Assembly: GCA_003254925.1 (NCBI GenBank)
Contig: QANZ01053313.1
Coordinates: 1 to 64,000 of the forward strand
Source of the DNA: Chamaecrista fasciculata
Lineage: Eukaryota; Streptophyta; Magnoliopsida; Fabales; Fabaceae
Direction of reading: 5' to 3'
Length of the DNA stretch: 64,000 nt
Made by a program: the position numbers and the translations under genes
The notes under the pieces: generated by a model
Told to the model about the DNA's origin: nothing
What the model saw: only the letters and a program-made list of their open reading frames with translations
The model's database searches: none
In this document: positions 47,426 to 59,880 of the stretch, piece by piece
How positions within the stretch are numbered: position 1 is the first letter of the stretch
How the letters are laid out: each line of letters starts with the position of its first letter

Positions 47426-47695
47426 ATTTTAGATATAGTGACTAGTGATTAGTATTGAATGGTTATGGTATTTGTATAGTTTGCCTTAATTTTCATGTAT
47501 TTTATCAAGAAAGTTAGTAAAAAATATTTTTAATTTTAAAAAAATGGGAAAAAAAAGAAAAAAGATGGAAAAAAAATTGATGACTGGGTTAAGTGAGCAA
47601 CCTGGCTCACCAAGTTGGCGAGCTGGGTTGGCTAGACCTAACTCACCTTAAATTTTTGGCTCACATAAACCGGATTGGCTGATTTTGACACCTCT
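47207..47695. mobile_element. hAT-like palindromic MITE with GTGAGCCAACCC arms
   Basis: 'ggtgagttggtgagccaaccc' and 'gggttggctagacctaactcacc' are opposed around a TA/GA microsatellite (47390-47425). The right end 'ggctgattttgacacct' is a common plant MITE terminus; the left counterpart 'gtcgtcgaaacgaactc' is diverged. Non-coding. Confidence 0.5.
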
Positions 47696-47722
47696 TGATT
47701 GTTTCATTGTTATCATTATCAA

Positions 47723-47876
47723 AGTGTATTCTTTATATGTCTGAAAAAAAAAAAGTGTATTCTTTATATTCTTATTAGGAAGATATTGTTTGTTTGTTCT
47801 TTTTTTTTTGGGATGCAGAACAAGGCCTACTGAAAAAACAAATTAATAAAGTGTATTCTTTATATTCTTATTAGGG
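47723..47876. repeat. Triplicated AGTGTATTCTTTATAT segment
   Basis: Copies begin at about 47723, 47752 and 47850; the last two share 26 bases through 'ttcttattagg'. The 70-bp segment between them may be a small insertion flanked by a duplication. Confidence 0.5.
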
Positions 47877-48439
47877 GATGCTGTAATTGTTGTTATTGCA
47901 GATGTTGACGACGTCCAGAATTATTGATTTCAACAGACGAGGGCTCATGAAAGTGAAAAATTGCGTAGGCATTTCCACATTGGATGTGGAAAGCACCAAA
48001 CAAATTCTTGTTTCTTCCCCTTTCTTTATACCACGCAAAGTAAACATTCCAAGTGCTGATGTTATTATTTGTGTTGTTTGTTTGTTCTTTTTTCTTATGT
48101 TGGACATACATTTTATTCATTCAAATTAAAGTTAATTTTATTTTTAAAAAATATTTGTTTCGTAATTTTATGATCACTATTGCATTTTATATTGATCCAA
48201 ACTATATAAAATCACTACTATACTACTAGTAAATAATAATAATAATAACAACAACAACAAATTGTTAATTTCATAAAATTGCGACAAAAGTAATTTTATA
48301 CTATAGATATTTTTTAAATTTACACAAAAGATGTTATTTGCACAAATTTAAAATGATAATAACAGAATTTTATCGGAGGATATTTATTCACTTTTTTTGT
48401 TGCTTTAAATCACTTCCATAATACTAAAAATAATGATAA

Positions 48440-48965
48440 TAACAAATTACCATATCCATCGCTACAGCAGCAAATACTAAAATAGGAAAAAAAAAGTTCC
48501 TAAAAAAATAACTCAAAAGCATCCTTTTTTTCAAAATACATATTATATATATATTTTATTTACAATAATCAGGCAGAAACTCATCCCAATCTCAATGTCA
48601 ACGAAGCACCCACTAACTTATGGAAGTTGATCATTTACTAAAGCTAAATAAATATTCATATTTTCAAGTACTTGATATTAAGATTCAAGATACATAGGTA
48701 TACCAACATCCACCTTTTTTCAATTCAGGAAAAATAAACCTAAAATATAAGCTCACTTTTATGAAAATAAAAAAAAATAATAAAAACAAATTCGTTATGT
48801 CAGTTAGTACAACACCAGATACAAAAATAGAAAAGAGAAGATTAAAAAACTTGAAAGCACCCTTTTTTTTAATATATATTTTTCATTTCTTTTTTATCCC
48901 CAACTTTTTAGCATAATCAGGCAGAAACTCAGACTTCTCATCCCAATCTCAGAGAAGCACCCTGA
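48440..48965. repeat. Imperfect tandem duplication, about 340 bp unit
   Basis: 'aatcaggcagaaactca' with 'tcatcccaatctca' and 'gaagcaccc' occurs at about 48570-48612 and again at 48914-48962. The preceding poly-A/T sections ('aaaataggaaaaaa', 'aaagcatcctttttt') repeat in the same order. It lies just downstream of the kinesin stop codon and may affect its 3' UTR. Confidence 0.5.
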
Positions 48966-49217
48966 TAAAATGCTGTAAGAACTGTACATGTATTATGTAT
49001 TATATGGAATAAGATCCTTTGAAGTTTTGTTTTTGAAGTATGAAATACTTTAAAGTTAAGAGAGAATAAAATGGGAGAGTAGACTCTGTACAAACTAGAC
49101 TGTTCTCTATACTCGATTACTCTCTATCTTTTGTTATCTCTCTTTAACTTTTCTTGGTGAAATACTTCAAAGGATCATTTCCATTTTGTAGGGTATCCCC
49201 AAAAGAAAAGAAATGGC

Positions 49218-52200
49218 CTAAGGAAGTGATGGTTTGTTAGTAATCCATGAAAATGATCTCCTTTTAGAGTAACGGGGTTTGAAGCTAAGGCCAAACATCT
49301 CCTTGTTGAGTGTCTTACCTTTCTCTGAAAACTTGATCAACTTTGCAACTAAAGAAGCACTCTCCTTAACGTGTGTCATATGAGTGTTGGTCCATAAACG
49401 ATTCACCAGCTGCACCCTCCTTTTCTTTGAGTTCAATGGAATCTCCCATATCTCATATAGATTCTCTCTCTCTTCCTCAGAAAACCTTTTCTGCATGAGC
49501 TTCACGAGTGTTTCTCTCTCCTTCCGAAGATCCCTCAAGCTGCACTTGCCCATATACACATGTAGTAAATGTTAAGGAAGAGCAAGACTTATCAAGCATT
49601 TTTTGTGTTTGATATTAGGTTGAAATGCATAAAAACCCTCTGAACTTTAGTGACAGTGCAAAAAATCTCTTGAACTTTTAATTTTGTGCAAATAACCTCT
49701 TTTGCTAAAATTTTCATTGAAAAAATCAAGAAATTTCTAATTTTTTTTGCTACCATTGATTACATACAACAATAGTTCATTTTAATTTTGGATTGATGTA
49801 AAATGCAACAATAATCATAAAATTGTAAGAAAACAAAACTTGATATTTTTTTAATAATGAAAATCTTAATCAAATGGATTTTTCGTCACTTTTCCAAGTT
49901 CAGGGAGAGTTTTTGCACAAGGACTAAAGTTTAGGATGATTTTATGCAGTTTAGCCTTGATATTAAATTGTCAAATTAAAACAGAAAGAAAGAAAGAAAG
50001 TGAGAACCTTGAAGCTAACGTGACTGTTGTACGATCATCCTTCTCTGACTGGGTTTTCTTAGAAAAAGTTTCTTTCAGGAAAGATAGTCTTCGAAGCTCC
50101 ACCTCCATATAAATGGAATCTGTGGGATCACCCCTAAACAATAGAAAGAAGTAGGTCCTGTGGATCAATGATACATTGCAAGCATGCCATAGTTCAATTA
50201 TCTCTTTTTGTTGCATCTGGAATTGCAGAGGCCAATTTACAGGAGTACCAGGTGCCTCTAGTACACCCACATCTTTTGCATTCTTCTCAAACCTAGAACC
50301 TTCTCTCTCCATCCCCGGACTCTACAATTCAGAAAGCAGGATTTTTCAAAAGTATTAGTGGTCAGAATTAACAATGACTGACAAAAACAAGCTACAGCAA
50401 ACACTTATCATGTGTAGTCAGCTGCAATTATTGATATCAATGTCTCAATATAGTTTCAAAACGTCACTATTTGTTAGCAAAATGGAAGAACTTGATACAG
50501 TGATTTACTGATAAAAGGATAACAAAATGACCAACTTGACAAACTGATGGGCCGGTGGTCAACACAAACTTGGAAGAAAAAAAAGAGGGATGAGAGGTGG
50601 GCTCAGATAAAAATACACTTAGGCACAATATAACACTAATTGATGTCTGTGTTGGAGGTTCTTCACAACTGTTTTAGTGTTCTTTTTTTTTTGGCCAAAG
50701 TTTTAGTGTTCTGTTTTGGCAGAGAAACCGTTTGTTTTATTCCCTTGTTTCCTATTTCCTGTTTACATTGGAAATAGATAATGACTGGAAATGTATTTGG
50801 TATAAATTTTTTGAAAAAAAATGTTTCTTGAAAACAAGCTGAAAACAAACAATGTCAAAAAGACATTTTCAATATTTATTTCTAAAATCTAACTAATTTT
50901 GTAACTTTATACAAAAAGTAAACTCTTTAAACATATTAATATCATCATTTAATTATAATCAAACTTAAAAATACATGAAAAACATAGTTATTCAAGTTGA
51001 CATATTACAATTATAAATAAAAAAAAAATTTTGACTTTATAAAACAAACATGTTTCTTAAATATTAAAAACTTAAAAATGAAAATAGAGTTTAAAAAATA
51101 GAAATAAGAAATGAAAACAGAAAATATTTTTTTATACCAATCGCACCTCTATTTGTTCATTCCTTCAAATTTAAGAATAAAAAAAAGTCACTTAAATGAT
51201 ATATTCTCACCTGACCATCAACAAGTTGCTTCTCATACTCAAGTTTGACCATTTCCTTCATCCCATCAATAAAACTTTGTATGCTAGTAATATCCTCATA
51301 GCCTGGTGTCCCCATGCCGTAGGCTGCTAATTCATCTCCGGAAGGACTTCCAATAGAAGACAGAGTACCATCACTAGACAACTTTGTGGATGCATCCAAC
51401 CTTAGTTGAAGAACCTTCCTCCACAAATTTTCGGGTCTTCCTGGGAATCCTTTCTCAAACCCACTGGCAGGAGTGCTCTCGATCTCTCCGATGCTCTCGA
51501 GAGAACTAGTCAAGGCATTTTCCCTACAACTCCAGCTCCTTGATAATTTCAAATTCCTATGATTTGGCACAGGTGGTGGAGTGGACAGTGGAGATTGTGC
51601 ATCAGGATAAGGACATCCAGGAGAGTCAACACTCATTTTTACATCATGGATCTGACTGGCTTCCCTATCATCATTCTCAGAGGCTGACACTTCCTGACCC
51701 AGAGCATTTTCCTCTTCAGATATTGGTATTTCGGAGTTGTCTCTACTTGAACCTTCCATCTCAACGCTTTGAGCTTCTTCGCCATACTGATCAGAAAATG
51801 CTGCACAAGAAAGAGATAACAAATGTATAATGACTGGATTTATGTAGTTCAACTCTCAAAATACAATAACTTCTATTAGATTGTTTACTATATACAAAGA
51901 AGAAAAAGTTACCATCAGAATGGGAATGATCTCCATGACTATAGTTAGGATTGTTAAACTCTCTAATGTGTACATCAGGATGACGAGCACTTGCAATGCT
52001 TGATGACTCTGACACTGCACAGTCATCTGCCAAGGTGTGCTCCACTTCCTCTTCCTGCATATTAGGAGGATTATTAAGGTAACAAGGGCATAAGAGCATA
52101 ATCTCTAACACATTAGGAGATAGATTTTACTTTTCTGGATTTCTCATAATTGTCAATAATGCCTAGCAAATCCTCAATCCGGGATTGAGCTTGGTCACGC

Positions 52201-55200
52201 TGCTGAAGTAACTCCCTGATCTCCTTCTCCATCTGAAAAATCAAGTCTGAAATTATCAACATTCTAAGAAAATGTACTCAGTGTGTGTCTAAAATTTGTA
52301 TCTATATGCACAAATATTGCTAATCAAGTAAATATATGAAACAAATCTATATAATTTCACCAAAAAAAAATTACATATATATATATAACTACCAGGAAAT
52401 GTAAAAGGACTAAGCACAGTTATTGGCAAGGAAAATATAATATCCAGGTCATTGAAGAATGTGTCCCTAATTAATTCATTCAAGATCGGAGATCCATCCC
52501 TACATTAATACACCTTTATAAGCCATTAGGTATATAAATTGATTAGGCATAATTATTGTTTACAAAAGCAGTGACCCAGAAAAAAGATGTTAACAAACAA
52601 ACAAGGTTATAAAATCATTAATTGATATTTATTCATGTACGCACCAGTGTACTATACACTATCCTTGAGCATAAAGACATAAAGCATGTCAGAAAAGACA
52701 TAGCTTTTAACCATCTTAGCTTTAAGGTATGAGTATTTTCTTTACTAGACTCTGTCAAGTTGTGCCATACATCATACATGTCACATGAAGAATCATTTGC
52801 ACTTGTATAGTATATGACTACAGCATATGCAGGAAAAAGGATTATATATTTAGTAAGGACATCTATATATTCACAAGAGGATATAACTCAAAATTGCAAT
52901 TCTTCCATAAGTTAATCTTTTAAAAGAGCTAATGATATGTTATAAGGTTTCCCATATGTAAGAAAAAGAATCAACAGACACTAGAAGTATTGAAGTTCCC
53001 ACAAAATTACTTATCAGTTTCACCTACCCAACTCTCGTAACATTTATAGATTGCAGCTCATTCTTTAAATAGGACTCATTTATGTTGTAAACTTTACCAA
53101 GAAGTCTTTTTCTATAAGATCACCATAAAAGCCCTGAGGCCATCAATCCAAAAGTTTCTTCATTACCACTGCAAATTTAGGTGAAAAATTGTCCCTCCGT
53201 ACTTTCTTGCAGATAAAAACTTCTTGGTAAAAATTAAAAAAAAAAAATCCAATTTTCATACATTTTGACAATCAATACAGAAGAAAGGCACAAGAGATCA
53301 AAGAGAAATGTATGACCTTTTCTATCTGTTGATCTTTCTTTCTTAGCAGTGCTGCATAATCACTGTTGGTGGCAGCAGGACCAGGAGTTCTCAGCTCACT
53401 TTCCAATCTGGCCAACTCCTTTTGCAATTGCTTCACCAAGGCCTTATCTGACATCACTACATTAACCTGTGCTTTAGTTGTCACTTCTTTTGCACGGCAA
53501 GCAAATAAGAGAGTGTTTCTAGTTTGTTCAACATGGCTCCTTGCTGGGCTCAAAGTGCAAATGACAGCTGTTCTAGCATTGCCACCTAAGCACGGCTGTA
53601 GCAGGCGAGTCAACTTAGAGTCTCTGTAGTTGATGTGTCCATTTCTTCCCTTACTGCAATTAACCACATTAAGTCAACATAAACATCCAAATCATTCATA
53701 TGCAAAGTTTGATAGAAGATGAAAAGAGTGGCTCCCTCAGATATGTGTTAGACATTTATACAAGTTTTCCAATAAAAAGATACCTCTAATTCTTCAAAAT
53801 ACCAAGAACAATCTTCTAGAAAATTCCACACATATAAATCACTCCAGACAACTTCATTGTCAGACATTTCATGAACAGAAGAATAAATAATTACTATAAA
53901 ATTAGGCAACAAGATTGAGAGAAGGGCATTGGCATGAAGCAACGGAAACATTGACAACTCATATTATGTGCTAACTAGGGTAAAAACTGAGTAATGAAAC
54001 AACATCAAAAGCCAAGGAAGAAGTAGACAACCTAAGCTTACGAATGACAGTTCCAAGAGTAAGTAAACTCCGATTTATATGACAACCTTCTTTCAGTCTT
54101 GTACCAGCTGATAATGCCTGAGATGCACGCTCACTCCCTGCCAAATCAACAAAATTCTGCAGGAAAACAAAACATCTTTCATAAATATAAAATATATGAC
54201 TAAAATTTCTTGAACAAGCAACGAGGGAGTTCAAAGATGTACACATACCACACTAGCGGCTAAAGTGGCATTGTTGCCTTTACCCAAGAATTCTCGAGCA
54301 GAACTTTCAATTGTCTGCAAGGTTACAGACACATTAATAGAACTAAAAGAATTATTTAAAAAAAAATCTAAACCACAAATTTTAAACAGAAAATAAGGCA
54401 CAAACCAGTCTAATAATTTGGTGAGATCTAGAACTCTTATCATTCAGGTATGTCTCTCCAACCTCTCTTTGTGCTGCAGTAATATAATGTGATCAGTGTA
54501 ATACGTACAGATCACCCTATAAAAAGAAGCTTAAGTAGGTTCCTTACCTTCACAAAAAGATAGGAGTTCTTTCAAATGTCCCCGGTCCCGCAGAATCTCC
54601 TCAGTGAGTTTCTCTACAATCGTACCTCTCTAAGGAAAGGAGAGATGATCATGAGAACAACTTGTAAATGTGCACATTCATTATTTAATCTCAATTTAAT
54701 AAATAAAAATTTCACCTCAGGGTCATCACGTAGCCTAAGTGCAGTATTTTCTGAGCTGAGGAGATCTCTAACATTTTCATTGTAAATTTCAATTGCTGAG
54801 AACTTCAATACAAATGCTCTTTCTTCATGCTACAAAAGTAAAAACAACCCCCTGCTGATAAGAATCATTATCTAGATGAATTATAAGACTTCAGAATCAA
54901 ACCATGCTAGTAACCTTGTTACCTTATTTATGTAGCTAAATATATCTGCTATAGCATATTCAGTTATTCCAACCATGGTGTATGTCTTTCCACTGCTCGT
55001 TTGCCCATATGCAAAAATAGTTGCTGAAGAATATATAGACTCATAGATTAGTTAAAGCCTCAAGGGTTAGGTTGGAAAGTGGGTCACAACTCATAAGAAA
55101 CTAGCTAGTAAAACAATATATACTTACAGTTAATTCCATTAACTACTGAAAGAGCAATTTCTTTGGCTCCTTGGTCATATAACTGCTTTGTGGGGCAGTC

Positions 55201-55967
55201 ACCACGAAATACTCTGTCTACCACAATATAATAACCAAAATTCAGAAACAATAGGTCAATGATAATTGGACCACTGGTACAAATGTAGGAAAAACTTCCA
55301 AACATTATCCTCTAACAAAAGTGTGCAATATGCATTTCAAAGTATAATAAAGTTAGGTCGGATTAAAAGATATACTCTAATAGTAGAAGGGATTGGCACT
55401 TTGGCAAATGACATGATACAACCATACAAAACTAGAAAGAATCAATGGTTTTTTATCAGCAATGAAACCTTTTCAGAAGTTGGCCCTAGGAAAGTACGGG
55501 AAAAACTAATGCCTATCTGCCAAAGTGTTTCAAAGCAAAAGAATTTTGAAAGTACCGCTCAAAATCTTGTTCTCCAGGTAGGAAAAGTGATCGTTTGGGC
55601 AAAAACAGGTATACAACATATTTACTGAATTGGACCCACATTCTGAGATCCCAATTCTTGTACATAACGATGGAACTGTAAAAATTCAGATTTAATGGCA
55701 AAATCAAGTTTGCCATTGCCAAGGCATGTAGATAGACATTTTCTTACCAAATGAGTAGGCACTTGGAAATGTGGAACCCTCCCGCAGGGTGTTCCGGTAC
55801 AAGATGGTAGTGTCATTGATGCATTCCCAATCTGCCACTTCATTCGCAATGATTTCCTTCTCATTCAAAGGCCTCAACCTTACTAACACAAGAATCTTCT
55901 CTTCTTGACCACTCAGTCCTTGCATTTTCTCCCATTTTACCAGCTCTTCTCCACCGATAGCCCCCAT
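49218..55967 (-). CDS. Kinesin-like protein, kinesin-7 family (KIN-7, NACK-related)
   Basis: A plus-end type microtubule motor. Fourteen coding exons join in frame to 890 residues: 55967-55748, 55217-55128, 55023-54923, 54829-54716, 54629-54548, 54473-54406, 54314-54249, 54156-54032, 53653-53317, 52232-52131, 52054-51913, 51800-51211, 50321-50008, 49539-49218. All junctions are GT-AG. The motor is N-terminal (from [17 protein letters not shown] to about residue 345): P-loop GQTSSGKT at 110-117, switch I NDKSSRSH at 213-220, switch II DLAGSE at 251-256, then [15 protein letters not shown]. Neck and coiled coil follow ([20 protein letters not shown]), then a Ser/acidic linker and the C-terminal NACK-type domain (DUF3490) with [20 protein letters not shown] and [10 protein letters not shown]. 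The MGAIGGEEL start resembles Arabidopsis AT2G21300-type KIN-7 rather than NACK1/HINKEL itself, so a cytokinesis role is possible but unproven. Confidence 0.95.
49618..49956. mobile_element. MULE-like MITE in the last intron of the kinesin gene
   Basis: Ends GGTTGAAATGCATAAAA and TTTTATGCAGTTTAGCC, with the arm words 'ctctgaactttag' and 'ctaaagtttagg' opposed. TTGATATTA flanks it exactly on both sides (49609-49617, 49957-49965). It sits in the intron between exons 13 and 14 and leaves the splice sites (50008 donor, 49539 acceptor) intact. Confidence 0.85.
50690..51130. other. AT-rich stretch in kinesin intron 12
   Basis: 'ttttggcagagaaaccg' near 50714 and 'aaatgaaaacagaaaat' near 51108 suggest an eroded palindromic insert, but the ends are not clear. 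Confidence 0.3.
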
Positions 55968-57345
55968 TTCTCACTTTTAACCTGGTATTCTTCAGAATTT
56001 TATTCACAAGTTTATCAGAACATGCTCATTTCATGACCTCAAAATCCAAAAAGTTGTTTTCTTAAAATGCAAGACATATTAAGAGGGGAAAAAAAGGAGG
56101 TTGGCAGTTACAAAAACATTTATCTCTTCCTTTGAACATTATGAACAAGATTTCTAATAATATATAATTGAGGCAATCCCTTAACGGGAAACAACAAGGA
56201 AAACAAGCTCACCTTGGATTGCATTCAACGACCAGAGAAGGAAAGAGGAAGGAAAAACAGAATGATAACTGATTACGTTTCTGTGAAGAACAAATTATCA
56301 TTCGTTGGCACAATATCACGACCCAAAACCTTTTTCTTTTAAAAAACAAAGACCAATAATCAATTAATCATGGGTCCGTTGCGGTTATAGCAGACGCTGA
56401 TCTTTTGCTTGTAAATAGAGAATTAATAATAAGTCCAAAAAAAGGGGTAAATATACCAAGGCAGGTCCCAAAAAGTAGAAAATGAGGTTTCAAAATTCCG
56501 AGCATTACCCTTCCTTCAACAATAACCAACTGTAATGTAAAAACAGAAAACCCTCATAATGGCGACCCACAATGCTTGAGAACGAAGTAACCGTAATCAA
56601 CATGAATCTGCACGCCGGTGACTAACAAACAGGACGATCATTTTCAGTTTTCACCATCCTTCTCTCTCTTTTTTTTTTTTTTTTTTCTCTCTCATATAAA
56701 CATAGAGATTGATAGGGTCACACATTATAATTTCTAATAATAATACTCTCTACTTTTAACAGCGTTATATCAGACGCAAAAACTCAAGGAATTTATTTAC
56801 CTTCAACCACCGCCTTTTGCACGGCACGTTGAACGAAATCCAGAGCTAAACAATTCACAGAGCAAATTACTTTAGGAATCCGAACCCTCTGCAACGTTCT
56901 TTTCACTTCACAAAGCTTTCCTTCGTGATCTATAAGTCTGAATCCGATTCGAATATGCTAAATCCACAATGGCTTTTGGTTAACCAATCCGAAATAAGAA
57001 ACCAAATGTCGGAATCCACGCATTAATCCCCTCATTTATCAACCTCCAGATCTCAAAGAACCATAAGCCAGCTCAGTGATGTGTTACACTCTGCGAGACG
57101 TAGCTTCAAAGCTCAGATTCGGTTAATAATAAAGAAATGACGGAAATGTTGAAGCATATTTTTATATCTGTAATTAAATAGGAATAAAGAGACGAAAACA
57201 GAGAAAAAGCGAGAGTACCTGAAGGAATGGAACAATGAAACTGGTTAAAACAAAAACAAAAAGAACAAAAAGTGAGGATTCAGGATCTGTTGAGAGAAAA
57301 CAAAAAGTAGAAAAGGAAGAAGAAGAAGAAGAAGAAGAAGAAGAA
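55968..57345 (-). other. Kinesin 5' leader with probable UTR introns and promoter
   Basis: The minus strand upstream of the ATG has an acceptor-like TACCAG at about 55980 and several donor-like sites (AAGGTGAGC at about 56213, GAAGGTAAAT at about 56798, AGGTACTC at about 57218). A spliced 5' UTR is therefore likely. The block at 57318-57348 is a (GAA)n tract. I cannot fix the transcription start. Confidence 0.4.
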
Positions 57346-57644
57346 GAGAATGCGTGGTGAGAGTGTGAGAGAGACAGTGTGATTTAGACTTGGCTTGGGT
57401 CACAGTCTCTCTCACGAGCAGTGTGAAAATGGAGAATGGGAGGTTTCAATGAAAAATGACAATGTCGTTGAAATTTCTATTTTCTGGATATATGATTTTT
57501 GTTGCTTCTTCTTCTTTCTCTTTCTCTTTCTTTCTCTTTCTATCCTTTATGGTGGGAGAGGGAAAGAAATCCAACCATCACTTCCATTTTCTTTTGCGCT
57601 CAAAAACATTTTCCATGTTTTGTTTTTTGTGAAAAAAAAAGGGC

Positions 57645-57878
57645 CAAGTGTATTTTTGGTCTCATATTTTTTGTTCGCGTCTCAATTTAGTCCCGTATAA
57701 TTTTTTGTTGTATTTTTTGTTTTATATCTTTTGGTCAAGTGCAGAATTGGTTCTATTTTTTTTGTTATAAATTTGGTCTCATATCTTTACAAAAAGTTTC
57801 ATTGTTTGTCCCACAATATGAAATTTTTTGCAAAGATATGAGACTAAATCTGCAACGCAACCAAAATATATGGGACTA
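57645..57878. mobile_element. Degraded MITE related to 30082-30282
   Basis: It begins GCCAAGTGTATTTTTGGTCTC and contains 'tttgcaaagatatgag' centrally. The right side is interrupted by the TRIM that follows, which may have inserted into it. Confidence 0.4.
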
Positions 57879-58203
57879 TGTTGAAGTCTCACAATGCTTA
57901 GTTAAACGACCTTCTAACTCTATGTATATAATGAGGCAACTCTCTCCTTATGAGAGCTCTTTTGGGGTGAATTAGGCCTTTCTACATGGCATCAGAACCA
58001 GGTTTAGCATGTGGGATGGATGAGCCTTACTATGGGCTGCCCTAGGAATAATCCGTTGACTTCATGCTCTTAATGTCGAGCGTGATAGAGGCGTGTTGAA
58101 GTCCCACATTGCTTGGTTAAAGGGTCTTCTAACTTTATATATATATTGAGTCAACTCTCTGCTTTTGAGAACTCTTTTGGGATGAGTTAAGTCTTTTTCT
58201 ACG
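57879..58203 (+). mobile_element. TRIM (terminal-repeat retrotransposon in miniature)
   Basis: Two direct repeats of about 108-110 bp (57879-57986 and 58094-58203) start TGTTGAAGTC and end TTTCTACA/TTTCTACG. Directly after the first is TGGCATCAGAACC, a near match to the initiator-Met tRNA primer-binding site. Only about 107 bp lies between the repeats and it codes for nothing. A purine-rich 'gcgtgatagaggcg' precedes the right repeat as a possible polypurine tract. Target duplication is not clear (gacta versus aatta). Confidence 0.8.
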
Positions 58204-58944
58204 AATTAAAATTATAAAAAAAAGATATAAGAACAAATTGATCTACGAGATAAACCCATAATCATTTAATCTACGAGTTTTATACAAAAAGAAAAACCTT
58301 TAAGACAAAAGAACATAGGTAAATTGATTTTGTGACTTTTAAAGATAAATTATAAATTGGACTTTTAAGATTTTAATTGTCAAACTTGCAAATTTTTAAA
58401 AAAATCAACTTATGAACATTTGTTTTTAATTTACATCTCAAAGATAACATGTCTTTTGATGTTATCATTATATCCAAAATTTTCAATAATGATACCTCAA
58501 AATTTTCAACTTATATATATTTTTTATTTGTTAATAATTGAAATACAATTTTTCAATTAAACTTTATTTTAAAAATAAAATAAATATAATTTCAAATTTT
58601 TGTCAATATTTCCAAAGTTAACGATTTTCTCTATTAATATAGAATTAAAACTTTACTTCTTATGTTACCAAAAAAAAAATTTACTTCTTATGAATAACAT
58701 CATAAATTCAAGTTATCCAATTTATCGAAAATAATTTTAATATTAATTGGTCAAAGAAGATATTGCTTTATAAACAAATAATATTAATACTTTTATTAAA
58801 TTCTAAAATTGAAACAAAATATTTTTCTTGTCAAAGTATGAAGCATAAGCCAAGCATGGAATGATTATTAATGTTAACATTAATTACGAAATTCCTATCT
58901 TAAAAAATTTACTAAATATTTGAGTTATATACGTAATAAGATTA
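58204..58944. other. AT-rich intergenic DNA
   Basis: No gene or bounded repeat recognised. Confidence 0.4.
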
Positions 58945-58953
58945 TTTAATTTA

Positions 58954-59383
58954 GGGTAAATTACACTTTGGTACCCTGTGGTTTGACGCTATTTCACTTT
59001 GGTACCCTGTGGTTTGAAACTTGACACTTTGGTACCCTGTGGTATTCTCCATTAACACTTTGGTACTATTTGGAGCTATTTTGTAATTTTAACCATAATA
59101 AATTTTACAAAAATTACATATTGACCCCAAAAAAATTTTAAATTTTTCATTTTAGTCCCTATATAATATGTATCCAAGGATCTATTTGTAATTTGTTGAA
59201 AATTTTTTGGGGTCAATATGTAATTTTTGCAAAATTTGTTATGGTTAAAATTACAAAATAGCTCCAAAGGGTACCAAAGTGTTAATGGAGAATACCACAG
59301 GGTACCAAAGTGTCAAGTTTCAAACCACAGGGTACCAAAGTGAAATGGGGTCAAACCACAGGGTACCAAAGTGTAATTTACCC
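58954..59383. mobile_element. Palindromic MULE-like MITE with perfect 9-bp target duplication
   Basis: Ends GGGTAAATTACACTTTGG and CCAAAGTGTAATTTACCC. The arms hold four phased copies each of 'ctttggtaccctgtgg' or its inverse and pair over about 190 bp. TTTAATTTA flanks both sides (58945-58953, 59384-59392). Non-coding, 430 bp. Confidence 0.9.
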
Positions 59384-59446
59384 TTTAATTTATACGAAAA
59401 GCGTTAATATTATTGAGTTTCAATATAAAATTTCTATTTTATTTTA

Positions 59447-59880
59447 GGGCAAAATACACAAAAGGGCCCTGTGGTTTGGCCCTTTTTCAGTTTGGGTCCC
59501 TGTGGTTTAAAACCTTACAGTGAGGGTCCTGTGGTTTGCTCCGTTTTCAAATAGGGTCCTAGGAGCTTTTCTCCGTCCAACTTAACGGTGCACGTGTGAT
59601 TTACATGACCTCTACCCCAATCTCAAATTTTTTCATCTCAGCCTCCATTTTTCATCTCAGATGCGATTTCTTCCTTCACACATGCGATTTTTTCATCCTC
59701 CAGCTCGCGATTTCGTCCTCGTTCACTCTCTCCATCAACGATTCATCTTCCCCTTCACTCTCTCCTTCGCTCGCGATTTCCTCATCTTCAAACCCTAAAA
59801 TTTCTTCCTCCTTCACTCACAGTCGCTCGCGATTTCTGGTTTTCATCTCGTCAGGTTCGCCGTCGATTCCGCCGTCGACA
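59447..59880. repeat. Left TIR of the large MULE, with promoter-like and start-codon content
   Basis: The outer part has 'ccctgtggttt' repeats. The inner part is rich in TTCATC/TCGCGATTTC repeats. The inverted copy occupies 63655-64000. Since coding begins inside it, the TIR probably supplies the promoter and 5' end, as in other MULEs. Confidence 0.75.

Noticed and set aside
48440..48965. Duplicated segment considered as an LTR pair
   Set aside because: The copies are imperfect, lack TG...CA ends and primer-binding site, and fit a tandem duplication better.
51540..51830. Open frame opposite kinesin exon 12
   Set aside because: Shadow of the real minus-strand exon, whose splice sites and product fit the family.
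55266..55628. 120-codon plus-strand open frame
   Set aside because: It lies antisense within intron 1 and exon 2-3 flanks of the kinesin, has no ATG at its opening and no family resemblance.
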